Shown piece by piece: positions 16,711 to 24,134 of a stretch of DNA of 33,684 nucleotides. The translations under genes were made by a program, and so were the position numbers. The stretch is taken from positions 1-33,684 of the forward strand of contig JAITET010000061.1 of the NCBI GenBank assembly GCA_031281895.1, in the 5' to 3' direction. The notes beneath the pieces are model-generated. The model was not told the DNA's origin, made no database searches, and saw only the letters and a list, made by a program, of their open reading frames with translations. The stretch comes from Puniceicoccales bacterium. GTDB taxonomy: Bacteria; Verrucomicrobiota; Verrucomicrobiia; Opitutales; JAIRKQ01. How positions within the stretch are numbered: the stretch's first letter is position 1; each line of letters starts with the position of its first letter.

Positions 16711-17001
16711 ATGGAAAACTTTGGGACTTTAAAAGAAATTTTGCTTACGGAAAAATCGAACGCATTGCTGTCGGATAAGCAGCAATATGTTTTTATAGTT
16801 GACCAGAAAACTAGTAAGGGACAAATTGCGAGAGCTGTTGAAAAGACGTTCAACGTGAAAGTTGTTAGGGTGAATGTTATAAATTGTTGCGGAAGGCCTA
16901 AACGTGTGCGGTCGAAATCATCCCATCGCTATACTTTGGTTGGGAAGAAAAAGAAAGCAATAGTTGTTTTAAAAGACGGTTATAAAATAGATGTGGCTTA
17001 A
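16711..17001 (+). CDS. rplW: 50S ribosomal protein L23
   Basis: Tunnel-exit protein and docking site for trigger factor and SRP. 96 residues, normal. LTEKSNALLSDKQQYVFIVD and the C-terminal GKKKKAIVVLKDGYKID match the family. Between them, NCCGRPKRVRSK sits in the tunnel-facing loop. It follows rplD by 6 bases, with a GAGGAG site inside the rplD 3' end. Confidence 0.96.
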   Translation: MENFGTLKEILLTEKSNALLSDKQQYVFIVDQKTSKGQIARAVEKTFNVKVVRVNVINCCGRPKRVRSKSSHRYTLVGKKKKAIVVLKDGYKIDVA

Positions 17002-17037
17002 TGGTAAGGTAATGCAAAATATGCGAAGGAAAAACAA

Positions 17038-17889
17038 ATGGCTATTGTAAAATTGAGACCAATCACACCGGGGCAACGGTTTTTAATAAAAACGAGTGCC
17101 GATATTTCTAAGACCAATGTACCCAACAGAAGGTTAACGCAAAGCAAATTGCGCATAAGCGGCCGTAACTGCTATGGGCGTATAACAATGCGCAGAAGGG
17201 GTGGTGGCCATAAGAGGTTATTGCGCATCATAGATTTTAGGAGAGATAAGATCGATATTCCTGCCGTTGTGGAACGCATAGAATATGATCCAAATAGGTC
17301 TGCAAATATCGCACTACTAAAGTATGTCGATGGGGAAAAACGTTATATTTTGGCAACTGAAAAAATGGCAGAAGGGTCTGCCGTGGTAAGCTCAAATGAG
17401 CCTCAGAATGAATATGACGATGGGGTGGCTTTGCCTTTATTTTTAATACCGCAGGGATTGAAGGTTCACTGCATAGAGTATGAGCCGGGCAAAGGAGCCC
17501 AATTGGTCCGGGCGGCAGGATCAGCAGCCCAATTGGTAGCAGTTGATGGCGATAGGGCTACTTTGCGAATGCCGAGCGGAGAAATTCGATGTGTTCATTC
17601 CCGTTGCCGTGCAACGATTGGAGAAATTGGTAATGCGGAAAAAGGGAAAACATCCCTTGGAAAAGCTGGACGTAACCGATGGCTTGGTCGACGGCCAAGG
17701 GTCCGAGGAGTTGCCATGAATCCTATTGATCACCCAATGGGTGGTGGACATGGAAAAACTTCTGGGGGTGGCCATCCGGTCTCTCCATGGGGACAGCTAT
17801 CCAAGGGCAAACCAACCCGCAGGAGATCCAAACCTTCAAATAATTCTATCGTTGTTAGAAGGAATGGAAGAAAAGTCAAAAAAAGTTAA
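17038..17889 (+). CDS. rplB: 50S ribosomal protein L2
   Basis: Large-subunit protein needed for subunit joining and peptidyl transferase activity. 283 residues. It has the N-terminal KLRPITPGQR, the GRITMRRRGGGHKRLLR basic segment, and the C-terminal MNPIDHPMGGGHGKTSGGGH region holding the conserved His near the catalytic centre. AAGGA precedes the ATG at normal distance. Gap to rplW is 36 bases. Confidence 0.98.
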   Translation: MAIVKLRPITPGQRFLIKTSADISKTNVPNRRLTQSKLRISGRNCYGRITMRRRGGGHKRLLRIIDFRRDKIDIPAVVERIEYDPNRSANIALLKYVDGEKRYILATEKMAEGSAVVSSNEPQNEYDDGVALPLFLIPQGLKVHCIEYEPGKGAQLVRAAGSAAQLVAVDGDRATLRMPSGEIRCVHSRCRATIGEIGNAEKGKTSLGKAGRNRWLGRRPRVRGVAMNPIDHPMGGGHGKTSGGGHPVSPWGQLSKGKPTRRRSKPSNNSIVVRRNGRKVKKS

Positions 17890-17905
17890 AAACAGGGCAT
17901 AAACG

Positions 17906-18178
17906 ATGACACGGTCGAGAAAAAAAGGTTTTTTTGTAGATGTTAGCCTGGCTGATAAGGTTGCAGGAGCGTTATCAGCCGGAATTCGAAAACCCATAAA
18001 GACATGGTCTAGGCGGTCTACGATTACACCAGACTTTGTGGGGCTGACTTTTTTGGTTCATAACGGTAAAAAGTTTGTTGACATTTATGTAACCGAAAAC
18101 ATGGTCGGACACAAATTAGGAGAGTTTGCACCAACTAGAATGTTTAAATCGCATAATCCGCATACTCAAAAAGCCTAA
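17906..18178 (+). CDS. rpsS: 30S ribosomal protein S19
   Basis: Forms a complex with S13 in the head and contacts tRNA and the intersubunit bridge. 90 residues, normal length. MTRSRKKGFFVD, the block KTWSRRSTITPDFVGLTF, and GHKLGEFAPTR are diagnostic. It lies 16 bases after rplB in the standard S10-operon order. Confidence 0.97.
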   Translation: MTRSRKKGFFVDVSLADKVAGALSAGIRKPIKTWSRRSTITPDFVGLTFLVHNGKKFVDIYVTENMVGHKLGEFAPTRMFKSHNPHTQKA

Positions 18179-18188
18179 GGGGAAATCG

Positions 18189-18566
18189 ATGAAAAAAGAA
18201 ACATCAGTGAAAGAACCAGAATGTGCGAAAGCAACGCTGAAGTATGTTAAAACTTCGGCAAAAAAAGTTCGGGATTTGGCACGGTTATTGAAGGGGAAGC
18301 CTGCCCTTGATGCGGTGGCTTTTGTGAAGAACATTCGCAGAAAATCTGCGAGATTGATAGGTGGTCTTCTGCACAGTGCTATAGCAAATGCGGAGAACAA
18401 CAATAATTTAGCAGCTAATAAATTGATGGTTGAATCAGTAATTGTGGAAGAGGGCCCTGTTTTAAAGCGTTTTATTCCAGCCGCTAGAGGGTCGGCACAT
18501 CCAATAAGGAAGCGCATGTCGCATATTCGCCTTATTCTAAGGAACATTGATAAAAAAATAGGTTAA
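18189..18566 (+). CDS. rplV: 50S ribosomal protein L22
   Basis: Large-subunit protein with a beta-hairpin lining the exit tunnel. 125 residues from the ATG at 18189, which has AGGGG just upstream and lies 10 bases after rpsS; the longer frame from 18126 overlaps rpsS and is rejected. A ~12-residue Lys/Glu-rich head precedes the core. KKVRDLARLLKGKPALDA and the hairpin region FIPAARGSAHPIRKRMSHI match the family. Confidence 0.95.
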   Translation: MKKETSVKEPECAKATLKYVKTSAKKVRDLARLLKGKPALDAVAFVKNIRRKSARLIGGLLHSAIANAENNNNLAANKLMVESVIVEEGPVLKRFIPAARGSAHPIRKRMSHIRLILRNIDKKIG

Positions 18567-18573
18567 GTTTGTT

Positions 18574-19227
18574 ATGGGTCAGAAGGTTAATCCTGTAGTT
18601 TTTCGTTTGCCAATTCGTCGTGACTGGCGATCCCGTTGGTTCGCAGACAGCAAAAATTTTTCAAAATTTTTGTTGGATGATTATAAGATACGTCGTTTCA
18701 TCAAGACGAAGTTGAAATACGTTTCCATTGCACGCATTGACATTGAGCGTTCCGGAGACAAAGTTCGGGTGAAGCTTGCAACTCCAAGACCTGGGGTAAT
18801 CATAGGTGTCAAGGGAAAGGAACTTGATAAGTTGACCGATGAATTAAAAGTGTTAACCCATTCTGATATAATAGTTGATGTTCAGGAAATAAAGCGCCCC
18901 GATTTGGTTGCCCAACTTGTGGCGGAAAATGTTGCGATGCAAATAGAACGACGTATCGCTTTTAGGCGTGCACTCAAGAAAGTTGTTCAGTCGGCCATGA
19001 GTTTTGGTGCCTCCGGTATAAGGGTTCGCTGTTCCGGGAGACTTGGAGGTGCTGAAATTGCCAGGACGGAAGAACAAAAGGATGGTTGTGTACCCTTACA
19101 TACACTAAGGGCTAATATCGATTATGGTTTTGCGGAAGCCAATACATCTGCAGGAAAGATAGGAATTAAGTGTTGGCTTTTTAATCAAAAAGAAGAAATA
19201 TTTCCTCGAAGGAAATCAGATAAATAG
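18574..19227 (+). CDS. rpsC: 30S ribosomal protein S3
   Basis: A head protein at the mRNA entry channel. 217 residues. MGQKVNPVVFRLPIRRDWRS is the typical start. A KH domain follows with RPGVIIGVKGKELDKL at about 72-87 (the GxKG RNA-binding loop). The C-terminal domain includes GASGIRVRCSGRLGGAEIAR, lining the mRNA entry. The gene starts 7 bases after rplV. Confidence 0.97.
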   Translation: MGQKVNPVVFRLPIRRDWRSRWFADSKNFSKFLLDDYKIRRFIKTKLKYVSIARIDIERSGDKVRVKLATPRPGVIIGVKGKELDKLTDELKVLTHSDIIVDVQEIKRPDLVAQLVAENVAMQIERRIAFRRALKKVVQSAMSFGASGIRVRCSGRLGGAEIARTEEQKDGCVPLHTLRANIDYGFAEANTSAGKIGIKCWLFNQKEEIFPRRKSDK

Positions 19228-19235
19228 TATTTATC

Positions 19236-19658
19236 ATGAGCAATTTATTACCATCAAAAACCAAATATAGGAAGGTGCAAAAAGGACGCAATCGGGGAAT
19301 TGCCAAAGGTGGCAACACCATTGCATTTGGTGACTTTGCCATACAATCCTTTGAACGCGGCAGCATTACATCCGCTCAATTGGAAGCTGCTCGTATTGCC
19401 ATTAATAGGCATTTGAAGAGAAAAGGAAAAGTTTGGATGCGTCTGTTTCCACAGAAGCCAATCACTAAAAAACCGGCTGAAACTCGTATGGGCAAAGGGA
19501 AAGGTGGAGTAGAATATTGGGTATCAATCATCAAACCAGGGAGTATTATTTTTGAGGTCGCTGGTGTTTCGGCAACATTGGCTCGCGAGGCCATACGGTT
19601 GGCTGATTGTAAATTGCCGGTTCATTGTCGTTTCATTTGCCGTGAGGAACAAAGTTAG
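19236..19658 (+). CDS. rplP: 50S ribosomal protein L16
   Basis: Large-subunit protein near the A site. 140 residues, normal length. KYRKVQKGRNRGIAKGGN at the start, FGDFAIQSFERGSITSAQLE, and GKGKGGVEYWVSIIKPG are diagnostic. The ribosome-binding site is weak, and the 8-base gap to rpsC suggests it depends on upstream translation. Confidence 0.97.
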   Translation: MSNLLPSKTKYRKVQKGRNRGIAKGGNTIAFGDFAIQSFERGSITSAQLEAARIAINRHLKRKGKVWMRLFPQKPITKKPAETRMGKGKGGVEYWVSIIKPGSIIFEVAGVSATLAREAIRLADCKLPVHCRFICREEQS

Positions 19659-19666
19659 GAAAGTAT

Positions 19667-19858
19667 ATGAAAAATAAGGACTTTATTGGTTTGACCTATC
19701 AGGAAATTTGCCAGAAAGAAATGGGTTTGCGTGATGAACTCATACGCTTGAAGCTGAAACGTAAGATTGGACAATTGGAAAAAACTCATAGGTTTTCCGA
19801 AATAAGGCGAAACATAGCTAGGCTTATGGGCCTAAAATTACGCCAGAGCAAGGATTAG
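19667..19858 (+). CDS. rpmC: 50S ribosomal protein L29
   Basis: A small helical-hairpin protein at the tunnel exit, 63 residues, usual size. Two helices are visible: the first ends in MGLRDELIRLKLKRKIGQLE, the second begins HRFSEIRRNIARLMGLK. It sits between rplP (8 bases) and rpsQ (3 bases), the standard place. Confidence 0.93.
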   Translation: MKNKDFIGLTYQEICQKEMGLRDELIRLKLKRKIGQLEKTHRFSEIRRNIARLMGLKLRQSKD

Positions 19859-19861
19859 GTT

Positions 19862-20140
19862 ATGGAAAATAAGATCAAAAGGAATTTTAGAAAGTTTTTG
19901 GTGGGAAATGTCGTCAAAAAATCGGGTGATAAAACGATAAAGGTTGCTTGTTTTTACAAAGTCCCCCATTCCGTTTACCAGAAAGAGGTTAAGCGCAAAA
20001 CTGTCATTTATGTCCACGATAAGGACAACAAGTGTGCCGTCGGAGATTCTGTTCGCGTCTTCGAAACTAGGCCATTGAGCAGGTTAAAACGCTGGCGGGT
20101 GGGGAACATAATAGGTACAACTTCCAACATCGACGTATAA
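19862..20140 (+). CDS. rpsQ: 30S ribosomal protein S17
   Basis: An OB-fold primary 16S-binding protein, 92 residues. RKFLVGNVVKKSGDKTIKVA and HDKDNKCAVGDSVRVFETRP followed by LSRLKRWRV are diagnostic. It begins 3 bases after the rpmC stop. Confidence 0.96.
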   Translation: MENKIKRNFRKFLVGNVVKKSGDKTIKVACFYKVPHSVYQKEVKRKTVIYVHDKDNKCAVGDSVRVFETRPLSRLKRWRVGNIIGTTSNIDV

Positions 20141-20154
20141 AAGGAACAAATACT

Positions 20155-20520
20155 ATGTTACAACAGGAAAGTATTTTAGAAGTCGCAGATAATGTGGGAG
20201 CCAAACAGGTTAAAATGATAAGGCGACTTGGCCAAAATAAGCGGACTGCTACCGTTGGGGATATAATTATTTGCAGCGTTCAGTCGAGCATCCCAGAATC
20301 TACCGTCAAAAAGGGAGCCGTTGTGTCTGCCGTAATAGTGAGAACTAAATATCCTATCAGGCGAGATGATGGAAGTTACTTGAGGTTTGGCAGCAATGCT
20401 TGCGTCATAATAGATGATAAAAAAAATCCAAAGGGTACTAGAATTTTTGGCCCGGTGGCAAGGGAGTTGAGGCAAAAGAATTTCACCAAAATAATTTCGT
20501 TGGCTCTGGAGGTAATATGA
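20155..20520 (+). CDS. rplN: 50S ribosomal protein L14
   Basis: Large-subunit interface protein, also the contact of the silencing factor RsfS in other bacteria. 121 residues, normal. It starts MLQQESILEVADNVGAKQVK and ends FTKIISLALEVI. The KGAVVSAVIVRTKYPIRRDDG block is highly conserved. It overlaps rplX by 4 bases (ATGA). Confidence 0.97.
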   Translation: MLQQESILEVADNVGAKQVKMIRRLGQNKRTATVGDIIICSVQSSIPESTVKKGAVVSAVIVRTKYPIRRDDGSYLRFGSNACVIIDDKKNPKGTRIFGPVARELRQKNFTKIISLALEVI

Positions 20521-20786
20521 AGCAAACATTAAAAAGAGGAGATGAGGTTGTAGTCATAGCAGGAGATGCTAAGGACCAAACTGGTAAGGTGATCAAGGTT
20601 TTACGGGGAAAAAATAAAGTTATTGTTGAAGGTGTCGCCGTTGCGAGGAGGCACATGCGCAAGTCACAGGAATATCCCAATGGAACAATCATTGATAAGC
20701 CAATGCCCATTCACTTGTCAAATGTTGCCCGGAAATCGATGGGAAATGAGTTGGAAGACACAAAGAAGGATAATAAAAATGCTTGA
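20517..20786 (+). CDS. rplX: 50S ribosomal protein L24
   Basis: Initiates large-subunit assembly. 89 residues. The N-terminal KOW motif is KRGDEVVVIAGDAKDQTGKV; the middle holds VEGVAVARRHMRKSQ. The C-terminal tail is short and charged. Its 3' end is overlapped by a 14-codon mini-ORF that leads to rplE. Confidence 0.95.
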   Translation: MKQTLKRGDEVVVIAGDAKDQTGKVIKVLRGKNKVIVEGVAVARRHMRKSQEYPNGTIIDKPMPIHLSNVARKSMGNELEDTKKDNKNA

Positions 20787-20823
20787 TTTTTTTAGCGATT
20801 TTTTTTGGGTGTTTTACGCATAG
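20779..20823 (+). CDS. 14-codon mini-ORF bridging rplX and rplE
   Basis: ATG at 20779 opens MLDFFSDFFWVFYA and a TAG stop at 20821-20823. AAGGA sits about 8 bases ahead of this ATG, a better Shine-Dalgarno than any visible before the rplE starts, and the stop lies 10 bases before the first sensible rplE ATG. It may couple rplX translation to rplE or be a chance reading. No function can be assigned to the peptide. Confidence 0.3.
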   Translation: MLDFFSDFFWVFYA

Positions 20824-20833
20824 TGATGAACAG

Positions 20834-21391
20834 ATGGATTCTCGAATGAACAAGCCATATTCTAAAAAATTATATGATGAGCGTATTTCCGTCGAACTTG
20901 CAAAGGAGTTCGCGTTGAAAAATTGTCACCAAATTCCCAAGTTGGAAAAGATAGTGATAAATTCAGCCATCAATGCCGATGCTGACAAGACGTTAGTCCA
21001 GGAAATCCAGAAAGAAATTTCACTAATAGCTGGACAAAAATCCGTTCTAACAAAGTCCAAAAAAAGCATTTCGAACTTTAAATTGAGGAAGGGTATGACC
21101 GTGGGAGCGATGGTTACGTTGCGTGCTAATAATATGTATGAGTTCTTGTCAAAGTTGATCTTTGTTACATTGCCTAAAATTCGTGACTTTCGCGGTATAT
21201 CCAACAAAATGGATGGGCATGGGAATTATAACATGGGCATAAGCGATCACACAATTTTCCCTGAAATAAACATAGATCGGGAAAGAAAGTTAGTTGGAAT
21301 GGATATAACTTTTGTTACATCGACCAATGATGATAAACAAGGACATGCTTTGTTGTCAAAATTTGGAATGCCATTTAGGAGAAAATCATAG
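20834..21391 (+). CDS. rplE: 50S ribosomal protein L5
   Basis: Binds 5S rRNA and contacts S13 across the subunit interface. 185 residues from ATG 20834, or 181 from ATG 20846 (MNKPYSKKLYDE). The frame is open up to a TTG at 20783, but that adds an unusual hydrophobic head and is not preferred. QIPKLEKIVINSAI, GQKSVLTKSKKSISNFKLR, LPKIRDFRGIS and GISDHTIFPEI are diagnostic. No clear Shine-Dalgarno precedes either ATG, so translation may be coupled to the mini-ORF upstream. Confidence 0.95.
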   Translation: MDSRMNKPYSKKLYDERISVELAKEFALKNCHQIPKLEKIVINSAINADADKTLVQEIQKEISLIAGQKSVLTKSKKSISNFKLRKGMTVGAMVTLRANNMYEFLSKLIFVTLPKIRDFRGISNKMDGHGNYNMGISDHTIFPEINIDRERKLVGMDITFVTSTNDDKQGHALLSKFGMPFRRKS

Positions 21392-21412
21392 AATTCGGAA
21401 AGTGTTTTACAT

Positions 21413-21718
21413 ATGACGAAAAAATCTGCAATTGCTAGGAATGATAAAAGGATAAGGCTGGTGACTTTCCATGCCGAACGGCGAAAGGAATTAAAGCGTA
21501 AGCTATTGGATATTAATTTGTCGGATGAGGAATATTTCGATGCCCAGAGAAAACTGGCCAAATTGCCGAGAAATTCTTCAAAGGTTAGGGTAAGAAATAG
21601 ATGTGCCATAACCGGACGAGCAAGGGGATTTCATGGGTTGTTTGGAATTTCAAGACTGCAATTGAGGGAAATGGCATCTTTCGGTGAAATTCCAGGAATA
21701 ACAAAGTCATCGTGGTAA
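21413..21718 (+). CDS. rpsN: 30S ribosomal protein S14, zinc-free type
   Basis: Head protein of the small subunit. 101 residues, the long form without the four zinc cysteines of the short form. MTKKSAIARNDKRIRL at the start; RVRNRCAITGRARGFHGLFG in the second half is the family signature, ending GITKSSW. Located between rplE and rpsH as usual. Confidence 0.96.
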   Translation: MTKKSAIARNDKRIRLVTFHAERRKELKRKLLDINLSDEEYFDAQRKLAKLPRNSSKVRVRNRCAITGRARGFHGLFGISRLQLREMASFGEIPGITKSSW

Positions 21719-21735
21719 TTTTGAATGAGGAAAAA

Positions 21736-22125
21736 ATGGACGTTATTGGTAATTTTATAACAATCTTGAGAAATGCTAGTAGGACAAATAAGGCTAGCTG
21801 TTGCGTACAATGGTCAGCTCTTAAAGATGGAATAGCAAAAGTTTTTAAAGAGAGAGGATACATCAAGGATTTTGTGAAGGAGCAAACGGATGAGGGACAT
21901 GTCGTATTGAAAGTGTCTTTGAAGTATGTGAATGGGATCTCCGCCATTACTGAAATCGGTAGAATTGGCAAGCCAGGTCGCCGCCAATACGCTTCCAAAG
22001 AAAAAATCCCATCAATTCTAGGAGGGATGGGTGAGTGTGTTTTGTCAACTTCCAAAGGCATTTTATCGGGGAAAACAGCCAAGCAATTGGGAGTGGGTGG
22101 CGAGTTGGTATGTTACGTTTTGTAG
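21736..22125 (+). CDS. rpsH: 30S ribosomal protein S8
   Basis: Primary 16S-binding protein; in E. coli it also represses the spc operon. 129 residues from ATG 21736 (MDVIGNFITILRNASR), the normal start position, with GAGGA just upstream; the longer frame from 21712 overlaps rpsN and is rejected. YVNGISAITEIGRIGKPGRR and GILSGKTAKQLGVGGELVCY match the two halves of the family. Confidence 0.96.
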   Translation: MDVIGNFITILRNASRTNKASCCVQWSALKDGIAKVFKERGYIKDFVKEQTDEGHVVLKVSLKYVNGISAITEIGRIGKPGRRQYASKEKIPSILGGMGECVLSTSKGILSGKTAKQLGVGGELVCYVL

Positions 22126-22135
22126 GTGGATAAAA

Positions 22136-22681
22136 ATGAGCAGGATAGGTAAGTCGCCCATATGTATTCCTTCGAAGGTGAAGGTTGTCGTCGATGGCAG
22201 CCACATAATCGTCGAAGGGCCATTGGGTAAAAACGAAAAAACTTTCGACGATTCCGTCATCATTAAACAGGTGGACGGTGAAATATGTGTGTATTGTAGG
22301 GATGAAAATGATAAACATTCTTGCATGATGCACGGTACCGTTAGGTCGATAATAAACTCAATGGTGATCGGTGTTGTCAGCGGATATTCGAAAAATCTTG
22401 AAATAAGCGGTGTTGGATTTAAAGTGGCGATGAAAGGGCAAAACATTTTGGATCTCAACCTTGGGTACTCCCATGATATTTCATACACCATCCCTAATGG
22501 GATTAGGCTTGAAATTGATCCATCGGGAACAAAGATTGCCGTAAAGGGCATCGATAAAAAGCTTGTTGGTCAAGTAGCTTCCGATATAAAAAAGTTTTAT
22601 CCCGTAGAACCTTATAAGGGTAAAGGAGTTAGAATAGTGGGAGAATTTGTGAGACGCAAGGAAGGAAAGAAGACCGCATAG
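22136..22681 (+). CDS. rplF: 50S ribosomal protein L6
   Basis: Large-subunit protein near the factor-binding site. 181 residues from ATG 22136 (MSRIGKSPICIPSKVKV), with AGGTGGA upstream. The longer frame from 22031 overlaps rpsH and is rejected. VEGPLGKNEKTF in the first domain and the LVGQVASDIKKFYPVEPYKG and KGVRIVGEFVRRKEGK segments in the second are diagnostic. Confidence 0.96.
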   Translation: MSRIGKSPICIPSKVKVVVDGSHIIVEGPLGKNEKTFDDSVIIKQVDGEICVYCRDENDKHSCMMHGTVRSIINSMVIGVVSGYSKNLEISGVGFKVAMKGQNILDLNLGYSHDISYTIPNGIRLEIDPSGTKIAVKGIDKKLVGQVASDIKKFYPVEPYKGKGVRIVGEFVRRKEGKKTA

Positions 22682-22713
22682 CTAAATGGTTGTTGTTTTG
22701 AGGATTAAAAGGT

Positions 22714-23073
22714 ATGCAAACTAATAAAAAAATACGCAGTGAAAAGCGAAAAAAACGGGTCAGAAAGTGCGTTGTTGGTACTGCAACAAGGCCAAGGTTG
22801 TCCATAAAATTTTCCGGGAAACATATTTATGCCCAGTGCGTAGATGATGAAATTGGAAATACGCTGGTGTTTTTAAGCACTTTGGCAAAGGAAGTGAAGG
22901 AACAAAAGGTAATTGCCAATGTTGCTGGAGCAGTCTTCTTAGGAAAGATGTTTGGTGAAAAAGCTGTTTCTTTTGGAATAAAGCAGGTTGTGTTTGACAG
23001 AGGAGGGCGAAAATATCATGGTTGTGTACAAAGTTTTGCCGATGCAGCTCGTGGAACGGGTTTGTTGTTTTAG
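22714..23073 (+). CDS. rplR: 50S ribosomal protein L18
   Basis: Binds 5S rRNA with L5. 119 residues. The basic head KKIRSEKRKKRVRKCVVGT with TRPRLSIKFSGKHIYAQ is typical, and the end VVFDRGGRKYHGCVQSFADA followed by ARGTGLLF is diagnostic. It is 32 bases after rplF. Confidence 0.96.
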   Translation: MQTNKKIRSEKRKKRVRKCVVGTATRPRLSIKFSGKHIYAQCVDDEIGNTLVFLSTLAKEVKEQKVIANVAGAVFLGKMFGEKAVSFGIKQVVFDRGGRKYHGCVQSFADAARGTGLLF

Positions 23074-23088
23074 TATGTAGGTTGAAAT

Positions 23089-23652
23089 ATGAGTGATTTT
23101 AAAAAATCGGAAAAGAAAGCCAATAATTTTCGCAAAAAGCAGGGGAGTGACGCTAGTCATTCAACGAAGGCTGAACGTGGGGAGCTGAAAGAAAAGGTTA
23201 TTCATGTAAATCGCTGCGCAAAGGTAGTCAAGGGAGGTAGACGGTTTGGGTTTGCCGCATTGGTTGTTGTTGGAGATCAAAAGGGAAGAATGGGGGTCGG
23301 ATATGGAAAAGCGAAGGAAGTTCCTGAAGCAATTAAAAAGGGGACCGAACGGGCGAAAAAAAACATGACGTCGTTTCAATTACATGAGGCCACCGTTCCC
23401 CACATGGCCATAGGTGTTTCCGATGGAGGTCGTGTTCTATTGCGTCCAGCGGCACCCGGTACAGGTGTTATCGCTGGCGGTGGAGTTCGGGCCGTTCTTG
23501 AAATGTTGGGTGTAAAAGATGTGTTGACGAAATCAATGGGGTCGAATAATCAGATTGCGGTGGTCAATGCGACCTTGGATGCGCTGGGGAAGATGCGGAA
23601 CTATGCACTGATCAAACAGATACGAACTGCAGTTGGAGATGAAGTCATATAA
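23089..23652 (+). CDS. rpsE: 30S ribosomal protein S5
   Basis: A small-subunit protein involved in fidelity and mRNA unwinding at the entry channel. 187 residues, about 20 more than E. coli, due to a Lys/Ser/Asn-rich head of ~35 residues before the core KVIHVNRCAKVVKGGRRFGF. GRMGVGYGKAKEVPEAIKKG and RPAAPGTGVIAGGGVRAVLE are diagnostic. rplO follows after 14 bases with no rpmD gene in between. Confidence 0.97.
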   Translation: MSDFKKSEKKANNFRKKQGSDASHSTKAERGELKEKVIHVNRCAKVVKGGRRFGFAALVVVGDQKGRMGVGYGKAKEVPEAIKKGTERAKKNMTSFQLHEATVPHMAIGVSDGGRVLLRPAAPGTGVIAGGGVRAVLEMLGVKDVLTKSMGSNNQIAVVNATLDALGKMRNYALIKQIRTAVGDEVI

Positions 23653-23666
23653 AAAGGATTTGACCA

Positions 23667-24122
23667 ATGAAACTTAACGAATTGCCAAAGATTTTAGCTT
23701 ACTCAAAAAATACCAAGCGGCGAGGTAAGGGAGTTGGTTCCGGCCAGGGGAAAACTGCGGGGCGAGGCCATAAGGGAGGCAAAGCACGTGCTGGATATAG
23801 TCCGGCACCATGTTGTAGCGGTATCCCCTTTTATAGGCATTTTCCAATCCGTGGATTTTCCAATGCAAGTTTTCGTGTACCATTCGCCATCGTAGATTTA
23901 CAAAATCTTGCTGATCTTCAACTTGATACCGTGGATAAGTCGTGTATGCAGCAACGAGGATTGATCAAAAACAGCGAAATTTTGGTTAAAGTTCTAGGTG
24001 GAGTAATTCTTTCCAAGCCAATTACGGTGATTGCCGATAAATTTTCTAAAAGTGCCATTGAGGCCATAGAAAGTGCCGGGGGAAAGGCCGTGATTTTGTT
24101 GGACGAACCACAGAAAAAATAA
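23667..24122 (+). CDS. rplO: 50S ribosomal protein L15
   Basis: A late-assembly large-subunit protein. 151 residues. The glycine/arginine-rich head (KRRGKGVGSGQGKTAGRGHK) with GGKARAG is diagnostic, followed by IPFYRHFPIRGFSNASFR. It lies directly after rpsE, where many bacteria have rpmD (L30) in between. Confidence 0.96.
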   Translation: MKLNELPKILAYSKNTKRRGKGVGSGQGKTAGRGHKGGKARAGYSPAPCCSGIPFYRHFPIRGFSNASFRVPFAIVDLQNLADLQLDTVDKSCMQQRGLIKNSEILVKVLGGVILSKPITVIADKFSKSAIEAIESAGGKAVILLDEPQKK

Positions 24123-24134
24123 TGGTGATGTAAG

